Source: Lentisphaerota bacterium
GTDB taxonomy: Bacteria; Verrucomicrobiota; Kiritimatiellia; JAAZAB01
Assembly (NCBI GenBank): GCA_016199105.1
Contig: JACQHI010000129.1
Span: 1 to 18,921, forward strand
Length of the DNA stretch: 18,921 nucleotides
Direction: 5' to 3'
Part shown: positions 1 through 6,061 of the stretch, piece by piece
How the letters are laid out: every line of letters starts with the position of its first letter
Numbering within the stretch: position 1 is the stretch's first letter
The notes under the pieces: generated by a model
Seen by the model: only the letters and a program-made list of their open reading frames with translations
What the model was told of the DNA's origin: nothing
The model's database searches: none
Program-made: the position numbers and the translations under genes

Positions 1-408
1 GCCAACGTTCCGGATGACAGGCAGGAATGCCTGTCTTACTGCGCGTAAGTCGGCCATTCCTGGCTGACTCAGGCTCTGAAGAGATTCATAATGCGAATTG
101 CTGGTTTCCGGACGCCCGTCCAATTTGACGATGGGATACAGGACCCACTGGCCCGGCCCATGAAAAGTGACATCGCCGCCCCGCGAGGAGCGGACAAGGG
201 CTATTCCCCTCGCCTTCAATTCGTCGGGCGACAGCAGGACATGCGAGGGCCGGGCCCGAACGCCCAGGGTGATGACGGGTTCATGTTCCAGGAGAAGCGC
301 CATATCCGGCAAACGGTCCGCAACGCGCGCCTCGACGAGCCGCTCCTGCAGGGCCGCCGCCCCGGCATACGGAACCGGCCGGGAAAACAAAATGGCAAGG
401 GCGCACAT
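1..408 (-). CDS. lipB: Octanoyltransferase LipB, partial and possibly interrupted
   Basis: LipB moves the octanoyl group from acyl carrier protein to lipoyl domains, the first step of lipoate synthesis in the cytoplasm. The frame opens with ATG at 408, two bases after the stop of the permease gene upstream, so the two are probably translated together. The 136 visible residues contain the family hallmarks EHEPVITLGVRA (41-52) and SSRGGDVTFHGPGQWVLYP (74-92). The latter is the RGGxxTxHGPGQ substrate-pocket motif. Clear similarity stops near residue 100. Residues about 113-131 are encoded by an inverted palindromic repeat (16-68) and do not look like LipB, although the frame stays open to the window edge. 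The catalytic Lys and Cys lie in the C-terminal half and are not visible. Identification of the N-terminal half is firm; whether the gene is intact is open. Confidence 0.85.
   Translation of the reverse strand, partial: MCALAILFSRPVPYAGAAALQERLVEARVADRLPDMALLLEHEPVITLGVRARPSHVLLSPDELKARGIALVRSSRGGDVTFHGPGQWVLYPIVKLDGRPETSNSHYESLQSLSQPGMADLRAVRQAFLPVIRNVG
16..68. repeat. REPIN-like pair of inverted 24-base palindromic units
   Basis: Unit A (16-39, plus strand) begins with a perfect 8-bp stem and GGAA loop (GACAGGCA, GGAA, TGCCTGTC) followed by TTAC. Unit B is on the opposite strand (45-68) and has the same plan: stem GTCAGCCA/TGGCCGAC with one G-T pair, loop GGAA, then TTAC. The units match at most positions and face each other across five bases. 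Two inverted short palindromes with a conserved tail form the layout of a REP doublet (REPIN). Both units lie inside the lipB reading frame. No transposase of the RAYT type is visible in the window. Confidence 0.75.
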
Positions 409-410
409 AA

Positions 411-2078
411 TCAATAGTCCCGGGCCATGAGGCTGCGGCGCCCCAGAGAGAGGGGCACAACCGTGGCCATGGCGGTAAGGATCAGCAGCCAGACCGCGGC
501 CAGCCCCAACCAACGATACAGCCAGGCGTCCGACAGATGCCCCACCAGATACAGGTGAAACAACAGGCCGAACGGCAGAATCGCCAGAACCATATACACC
601 AGGCTCAAGACGAGATTGAGGGTGCCGCCGAAGCCCGAGATGATGGCGGCCGGATTGCGCTGCCGCAAATCCAGGAACACCGCGCCCAGCCCCGTGGACA
701 GGCCGCACATCGCCACCGAAGTCGCCACCGAAACCAGGAACGCGGAAACACGGATCAACGGCCGGACATCCAGCATCTGCAGCGACACCATCATCAGGCA
801 CACGCTGATGAAGAGCATGGTCGTCAGGGCCCCGGCGAACTTGGCCAGTAGAATCCGGCCCATGCCGGTCGGGGAAAAGCCGAGGATCCAGAAGCCCTGT
901 CCTTCCAAGCTCAACTGCGGATAGACAAAACGGGAACAAAACGAACACATGACCGCCGACAGGCTGAACACGTTCAAAAAAACGATCACATTCTGCCAGA
1001 CCACCCACAACATATGATATTGCAGGTTGCGCAGATTGAAGAAATAAACGGCCAGCAAGCCGAAAAACAGGAATCCCTGCGTCCACTGGATCGGATCCCG
1101 GAACATCAGCAGAAAATCCTTGATGACGATCGCCCGCAGGTCGGAGGCGAGAAAGGCGAAGCGCTGGGACGCCGGCCGGTACAGGCTTGCATGCCGTTCC
1201 CGCCGGGCGGCCGCGCCGACCACCCGCTGCCACCCCTCATAAAAAACACCCCCCCCAATGCTCCGCACCAGCAGGATCACGAGCCCGACGTTCGACAGTA
1301 AAACACCGCCATACAGCAGGCCCCGGCTCCAATCGCCGCGGGACAACGTGACGATACCCTCCGCCACCCACCAGCTCGGCCAGAGCGGATAGGAAACCAA
1401 CTTCAGGCCGGGCACCAACTGGGAGAGAATAAAGGACGTGTCATCCATCTCCCGCCGCAGGGTGGAAGCCTGCCCAACCCAACCCCAGCCCGCCGCCACA
1501 CCCAGAATCGCCAGGAACGCGACGATCACCCGCCAGCGCGGCATCCAACGGATGGCCACCAGCGTGATCAAGCTCCCCAGCCCGGAACATAAAAGGACAA
1601 ACGGCACGGAGAAAAGGAACGTCCACACCGTGATCGTCAACGACAGGCGTTCATGCAAGGCAAACGCCCCAATGAAGGGAATAATCATGAAAAAATAGGC
1701 CCACGACGCGAACATCGCGGCTTCGAGAAATTTGTGCGTCACGATGTCCCGCCGGGAGATCGGGCGCAGCATGAGGAAGGGCACCTCATCCGAACGGAAC
1801 ATGCTGGAATACGAGGCGATCACGCTGGACAAGACGAGCAGGCCCCCCAGCCCGAAGAAAAAGACGGCGAACAGCCGGTGGACGATCATGATTCCGATGC
1901 CGCCAAGCTCGGAAAGGAATCGGAAACCGCGAAAAAAAAGGGCGCCCATCCCCAGCAAGAGCCCCAGTCCGAAGACCGCGATGAACGCGATCTGAAAAAC
2001 GGACTTGCCCCGGGCCAGTCTTCTCCAATTGAAGGCCACGAGGAAATTGTATTTCAGCAGAACGGCCAGTCCCGTCAT
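411..2078 (-). CDS. ABC-type permease-like multi-spanning membrane protein
   Basis: This 555-residue inner-membrane protein has about twelve hydrophobic helices. There are five in the first 200 residues, one near 253-276 and about six after 330. A charged cytoplasmic loop near 285-325 contains AAARRERHASLYRPASQRFAFLASDLRAIVIKDFLLMFRDP. The block ASDLRAIVIKDFLLMFRDPIQW resembles the cytoplasmic entry helix of ABC-2-type exporter permeases, and the N-terminal half repeats the same plan (KYNFLVAFNWRRLARGKS). I read it as a two-half ABC exporter permease of the putative ABC_tran_2 type, substrate unknown. No ATPase gene is in the window, so a partner would have to lie elsewhere. ATG at 2078 is preceded by only a weak ribosome site (GGGTG). 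Its stop lies two bases before lipB, which suggests co-transcription but not shared function. Confidence 0.7.
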   Translation of the reverse strand: MTGLAVLLKYNFLVAFNWRRLARGKSVFQIAFIAVFGLGLLLGMGALFFRGFRFLSELGGIGIMIVHRLFAVFFFGLGGLLVLSSVIASYSSMFRSDEVPFLMLRPISRRDIVTHKFLEAAMFASWAYFFMIIPFIGAFALHERLSLTITVWTFLFSVPFVLLCSGLGSLITLVAIRWMPRWRVIVAFLAILGVAAGWGWVGQASTLRREMDDTSFILSQLVPGLKLVSYPLWPSWWVAEGIVTLSRGDWSRGLLYGGVLLSNVGLVILLVRSIGGGVFYEGWQRVVGAAARRERHASLYRPASQRFAFLASDLRAIVIKDFLLMFRDPIQWTQGFLFFGLLAVYFFNLRNLQYHMLWVVWQNVIVFLNVFSLSAVMCSFCSRFVYPQLSLEGQGFWILGFSPTGMGRILLAKFAGALTTMLFISVCLMMVSLQMLDVRPLIRVSAFLVSVATSVAMCGLSTGLGAVFLDLRQRNPAAIISGFGGTLNLVLSLVYMVLAILPFGLLFHLYLVGHLSDAWLYRWLGLAAVWLLILTAMATVVPLSLGRRSLMARDY

Positions 2079-2197
2079 GGCGCACCCATCTCAAGAGGCA
2101 GGGCTCTCGGCTTAACGATTCACAACCACAAAACGCCGAAGTCAATGCTCAGCCCTTCGTGGTCGTCTTGAGGCTCGCCACGAAAATCGCAAGTCAA

Positions 2198-2245
2198 GTA
2201 ACTGCGCAGGAGGCATCCCGGGAAGGATGCTTCCTGCGCAGTTAC
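2198..2245 (-). terminator. Long hairpin at the end of rpmB
   Basis: A 21-bp stem (2198-2218 with 2225-2245) has a six-base loop (CGGGAA) and one G-T mismatch. It swallows the rpmB stop codon at 2242-2244. On the minus strand the stem is followed by TTGACTTGCGATTTTCG, which is T-rich but not a run of T, so a classic intrinsic terminator is not fully met. It separates rpmB from the permease and could stop transcription, protect the 3' end, or be a palindromic repeat unit. Confidence 0.55.
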
Positions 2246-2469
2246 GCTTTGAGCACCTTGCCGGCCTTCAGACAGGTCGTGCAGACATTCCGGATGAGGA
2301 TTGCGCCGGCTTCATTGACGTGTATTCGCTGCAAATTCGGCAGAAATCTCCGCCGATGAATGCCGGTCGTATGCAGACCGATCCCGCCCTTCTTTTTGGG
2401 CAAGCCATGCCGCGTGATCCTGTTTCCCGTCAACGAACCTTTGCCGCAAATATCGCATAGTCTGGACAT
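2242..2469 (-). CDS. rpmB: 50S ribosomal protein L28
   Basis: This 75-residue protein is a structural part of the large ribosomal subunit. Hallmarks are MSRLCDICGKG at the start, RRRFLPNLQRI (39-49) in the middle and CLKAGKVLKA at the end. Two Cys pairs (C5/C8 and C63/C66) make it the zinc-binding form. The stretch RHGLPKKKGGIGLHTTGI (20-37) is longer than in the E. coli protein and recalls L28 of PVC-group bacteria. I chose ATG at 2469 rather than the longer open frame up to 2541, because the L28 fold starts exactly there and GGAAAGGAA lies just upstream. It sits 22 bases after the response regulator gene and may be read from that gene's promoter. Confidence 0.96.
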   Translation of the reverse strand: MSRLCDICGKGSLTGNRITRHGLPKKKGGIGLHTTGIHRRRFLPNLQRIHVNEAGAILIRNVCTTCLKAGKVLKA

Positions 2470-2491
2470 GCTTCCATTCCTTTCCTGGGGT

Positions 2492-3709
2492 TTAAACGGA
2501 CGATTTGGCCGTGGCGCGGGACAAGTCCGCCTGGGCCACATACACGATCAACTCGGAGGGCAAGTCCTTTTTGGCGATGGCATTGCCGGACATGCGAAGG
2601 AGCGCGGAACGGAGGACCCCCTCCAACTCCACGATATTGCCCGGCCAAAGATACTGCTGGAAAATTTTGACCGCCGCGGGCTCCAGGACCGGCGCCGGCT
2701 TGCCCTCTTCCACCAGAGCATGAAGAATCCGATCCACCCAGGGTAGAATATCCTCTTTGCACTGCCGCAAGGGTTTGAGCTCGATGGGCATCAGGCTCAC
2801 CGCCCGCCGGAGCTTGTCGCTGAACGTCCCTTTTTCAACGGCTTTCTCCAGCGACGTATCCGCCCCGGCCAGCAATCGCACGTTCACCGGCACATCCTCC
2901 CGGGCGCCCACCTTGCGTATTTTTTTGTCCTGAATAGCCCGCGCGAGTTTTTCCTGAACCGACAACGGCAAGGCTTCGATGTTGCTGATGAAGAGGGTTC
3001 CGCCTTCCGCCATGTCGAAGGCGCCGCGGTTACCCGCCGGAAGGGCGCCCCCGGTCTGTCCAAAAAGCGCCAGTTCCGCGGCATTATCCTCGCGCTTCTC
3101 ATCGGCTTTGAAACGGTGAAAGGGACGATCCTTCCGCGTGCTGAACGAATGGATGGCGCCGGCCACCGACTCCTTGGGCGTTCCCGGTTCGCCGGCGATG
3201 AGAAGGGGGATATCGGTCGGCGCGACACGCTTGATCGTTTCGCACACGGCGCGCATGGCCGGGCTATTGGCGATGATCCCCTCCAAACCCGTGACCATTT
3301 CGATCACCGACTTCATGCCGCCGGCCGCAGCCACGGCCTCCTCAGCCCCCTTGAAATCGACGGCCTTTTGCACATGAACGATAAACTCATTGACCTTGAA
3401 GGGCTTGTTGACCACCCGGCAGGTTTTGACCTGGAGCAGGCTTTTGTCCAATTCTCCGGCCTGCTGATCCTTCAGCACGATGAGCGGCGTATCCGGGCGT
3501 TCCCGGCATACCGCGCGCAGAATCTCAACGCCTTTATCCGGATTCGCGCTGACATCCAGAATGATGAGATCGAATTGCTGGCCCTTGATGAAACCCAGGC
3601 TCTTATCCAGCCCCAGCACGGGAACGACCTTGTAGCCTTCGGTCTTCAACAACGTGCTCAGGATCGTCAGTGTTTTCGCGTCTTCATTAACGAGTATAAT
3701 TCGCGCCAT
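2492..3709 (-). CDS. Response regulator with degenerate sigma-54-activator AAA+ domain
   Basis: The 405-residue protein has a receiver domain (1-120) and an NtrC-like AAA+ domain (about 138-390), with no C-terminal Fis-type DNA-binding helix. The receiver keeps acidic E9/D10, phospho-acceptor D52 in LIILDVS and K102 in NKPF, so it may still be phosphorylated. The AAA+ part keeps the family framework (GGTLFISNIEALPLSVQEKLARAIQ, SLMPIELKPLRQCKEDI, WPGNIVEL) but has lost the working residues. Walker A reads GEPGTPKE instead of GESGTGKE. The sigma-54 contact GAFTGA reads GALPAG (220-225). The Walker B Asp-Glu are Ser-Asn (242-243). The sensor II Arg of GNVREL is Val360. It is probably a non-ATPase scaffold or antagonist. 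MARIILVNED at 3709 is a better receiver start than the upstream ATG at 3778. Its own promoter lies at 3789-3816. Confidence 0.88.
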   Translation of the reverse strand: MARIILVNEDAKTLTILSTLLKTEGYKVVPVLGLDKSLGFIKGQQFDLIILDVSANPDKGVEILRAVCRERPDTPLIVLKDQQAGELDKSLLQVKTCRVVNKPFKVNEFIVHVQKAVDFKGAEEAVAAAGGMKSVIEMVTGLEGIIANSPAMRAVCETIKRVAPTDIPLLIAGEPGTPKESVAGAIHSFSTRKDRPFHRFKADEKREDNAAELALFGQTGGALPAGNRGAFDMAEGGTLFISNIEALPLSVQEKLARAIQDKKIRKVGAREDVPVNVRLLAGADTSLEKAVEKGTFSDKLRRAVSLMPIELKPLRQCKEDILPWVDRILHALVEEGKPAPVLEPAAVKIFQQYLWPGNIVELEGVLRSALLRMSGNAIAKKDLPSELIVYVAQADLSRATAKSSV

Positions 3710-3788
3710 GAACGACACCCCCAACCAGTATTGAACCCAGCCATCGAAACCGCCGCCACTCAACTCCATGGCGGACAAGTTGGAATGC

Positions 3789-3816
3789 AGTATAGGGATT
3801 GCCCCCCGCTGTTCAA
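3789..3816 (-). promoter_or_regulatory. Sigma-70-type promoter for the response regulator
   Basis: On the minus strand, -35 TTGAAC (3811-3816) and -10 TATACT (3789-3794) are separated by 16 bases. They lie between the stop of the cyclase gene and the receiver start at 3709, giving a leader of roughly 70 bases. Four of six -35 bases and five of six -10 bases fit the consensus. Confidence 0.5.
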
Positions 3817-3826
3817 GGGGAATCCG

Positions 3827-6058
3827 TCAATCCTTCGACCCCCGAATATGCTCGCCCCGCCACTCCTCCGGCGGCGGTTGCCGCCGATACAGGGCCAGCC
3901 GTTTCTGGAGGTTGAGGGAAGGTCCGTCCGCCGCCTGGATCCTCAGGCAACGCGCCAGGCGCTCCTCCGCCCGATCCCAGTCGCGCTCCCAATGCAGGCG
4001 CAGAGCCTCCTCATAAATCCCGGCGACCTCCTGCCGCGGAGCGGGCACCGCCCCTTTCTTTCCCATCAGCTCGTAAATATGAACCGGCACCGTCTTGCCG
4101 GTCACGACGAGCTTATCCAGCAGCCGGGCCTCGATGTGGGCGCGGGCCTGCTCGAAGGTGGTTTCGCCGATAGTGATCAGCGTGCCATAGTCCTTGTTGA
4201 CGGGCTCAAGGCGCGCGGCCTGATTGACGGCATCGCCCATGACGGTGAATTGCTGCCGCTCTTCGGAGCCCATATTGCCGGCGGTGACGCGCCCGGAGTT
4301 CAAGCCCATCCGCACATGGATGTTATACCCGAATTGATTCTTCAAGAACGGCCGCAAGACCTCCAGGGTCTCCTGCTGCTCCAGGGCGGCCAGGCAGGCC
4401 TGCACGGCGTGATTCGGCAGGGGAAACGGCACGCCCCAGACCGCCATGATCGCGTCGCCCTCGTATTTGTCCACATACCCATCCCGATTCATGATGATGG
4501 TGGTCATGGGGCTCAAATACCGGTTCAACAGTTCCGACAATTTTTCCGGATCCAAATTTTCGGAAATGCTGGTGAAGCCGGCCACGTCCGAAAAGAACAT
4601 GGTGGCATCGGCCTTCTTGCCGGCGAGGGAGAAACAGCCCGGATGATCTTCCAGATACCGGAGCACCTCGTGCGACACCATCGTTCCGAACATCTTTCGG
4701 ACCTGCCGTCGCTGGCGCTCTTCCTCCCAGAACTTGAGCATGGTCAGCACGGGATAGAGCGTCACGACAACCAGAATCACGTAGGAAGGGATAAAAATGA
4801 CGCAGCGGGAATGCAGCAGGAAAAAACTGACGCCCAGGGCAGCGCCCAGCGTCAGGAGCATGACCACAAAGGAAATCCAGGCGCGGTTTTTCTGGATGAC
4901 GAGCGTCAGAAACAGGCCGGTCAGCAGCAGGACGCCCATTTCGACGAACTTCATCCAGCGGGGATTCCGCAGAACGTCGCCGGCCAGGATGTTGTCCGCC
5001 AGCGTCGCATGCACCTCCACCCCGGAGAATTCGCCCGTGATGGGCGTCGCGCGCATGTCTCTCAACCCGACGGCGGAGGTTCCGAGAAACACGATTTTCC
5101 CGCCCAGCTCTTTTTCGCCCACTTCGCCGGTCAACACCTTGACGGCCGGATAAGACGGAAACGTGCCGAAGCCGTAACGCGCCGCCGGATTCAACGAACG
5201 GAAATTCAAGTAGGCCCGGCCGTGTTCGTCCGTGGGAATGGTCCGATCCTTCAGGCGCAAACGGATGACACCCTGATAATCGTATTCGATTCCCACTTTG
5301 TCGATCCCCAGATGCAGACGCACCGCCTCCAGCGCCAGAGAGGGGTAAATGCGCAAAGGCCCGTATGCCCAGATGAGCGGCGTGCTTCGAATCACATTGT
5401 CGTCGTCCGGCAACGTGTTAAAGAAGGCGTTGTTGCCGGCATTCGAATTCAAGACGGGAATAGACATGGTCAAAAAATCGGACTGGACCAAGTTCGTGTT
5501 GAAAAGCGTATTGGCGTATATCCGGCCGCTCGCTTTGTCGTAAAAAAAATTCCGGTAATACGGATCGAGGGATTCGTCCGCGTTCGTCACCGGTTGCGGC
5601 GCCATTTGCATGGCGCAGCCCAGGATCGTCTTCCGCCCGGCGAGCGCCTGGCCGAAGATCCGGTCGAAATCCTCGTAGGCCGGCGGCAACCCCTCCATGC
5701 GAACCTTGACCTGGAAGGCGTCTTCCCACGCCTGCCTCAGGACCACCGGCGAAGTGCGGTCGGGCTCGGGGAAAACGATATCGAAGGCGAGAACGGACGC
5801 CTTCGCATCCATGATCCGGCGGGTCAGTTCGGCGAGCACATAGCGGGACCATGGCCACTGGCCCACCCGCTGCAGGCTGTCGTCATCCAGATCCACAATG
5901 ACGATCTGGCTCGTTTTGGGCGGCGCCTGAGTGGAGCGGATCAAGGCGTCATACAGCTTCAAGGACACATTGACGATAAACGGCGGCTGGAAAAAATAGA
6001 GAAAAAAACACCCTATCGTCAACGCCAAGCCGACCCAGATTACGACCGGAATCTTCAT
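3827..6058 (-). CDS. CHASE2-domain class III adenylate cyclase
   Basis: The 743-residue inner-membrane protein should make cAMP from ATP in response to an extracytoplasmic signal. One N-terminal helix (4-24) is followed by a periplasmic CHASE2 sensor domain (about 30-365, with IVIVDLDDDSLQRVGQWPW at 52-70 and GKIVFLGTSAVGLRD near 320-334). Three helices (370-445) and a cytoplasmic cyclase domain (about 455-665) follow. All key catalytic residues are present: metal Asp491 (FFSDVAGFTS) and Asp535 (KYEGDAIMAVWG), adenine-selecting Lys531 with Asp609, and transition-state Asn612 and Arg616 (VNQAARLE). The Lys/Asp pair argues for adenylate rather than guanylate cyclase. The C-terminal tail (about 675-735) looks like a helical TPR-type hairpin. 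It begins three bases after the FecR gene stop, without a clear ribosome site, so translation is probably coupled. Confidence 0.93.
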   Translation of the reverse strand: MKIPVVIWVGLALTIGCFFLYFFQPPFIVNVSLKLYDALIRSTQAPPKTSQIVIVDLDDDSLQRVGQWPWSRYVLAELTRRIMDAKASVLAFDIVFPEPDRTSPVVLRQAWEDAFQVKVRMEGLPPAYEDFDRIFGQALAGRKTILGCAMQMAPQPVTNADESLDPYYRNFFYDKASGRIYANTLFNTNLVQSDFLTMSIPVLNSNAGNNAFFNTLPDDDNVIRSTPLIWAYGPLRIYPSLALEAVRLHLGIDKVGIEYDYQGVIRLRLKDRTIPTDEHGRAYLNFRSLNPAARYGFGTFPSYPAVKVLTGEVGEKELGGKIVFLGTSAVGLRDMRATPITGEFSGVEVHATLADNILAGDVLRNPRWMKFVEMGVLLLTGLFLTLVIQKNRAWISFVVMLLTLGAALGVSFFLLHSRCVIFIPSYVILVVVTLYPVLTMLKFWEEERQRRQVRKMFGTMVSHEVLRYLEDHPGCFSLAGKKADATMFFSDVAGFTSISENLDPEKLSELLNRYLSPMTTIIMNRDGYVDKYEGDAIMAVWGVPFPLPNHAVQACLAALEQQETLEVLRPFLKNQFGYNIHVRMGLNSGRVTAGNMGSEERQQFTVMGDAVNQAARLEPVNKDYGTLITIGETTFEQARAHIEARLLDKLVVTGKTVPVHIYELMGKKGAVPAPRQEVAGIYEEALRLHWERDWDRAEERLARCLRIQAADGPSLNLQKRLALYRRQPPPEEWRGEHIRGSKD

Positions 6059-6061
6059 TCG

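Noticed and set aside
2492..3709. Annotation as an active sigma-54-dependent transcription activator.
   Set aside because: Walker A, Walker B, the GAFTGA loop and the sensor II Arg are all altered, and there is no DNA-binding domain.
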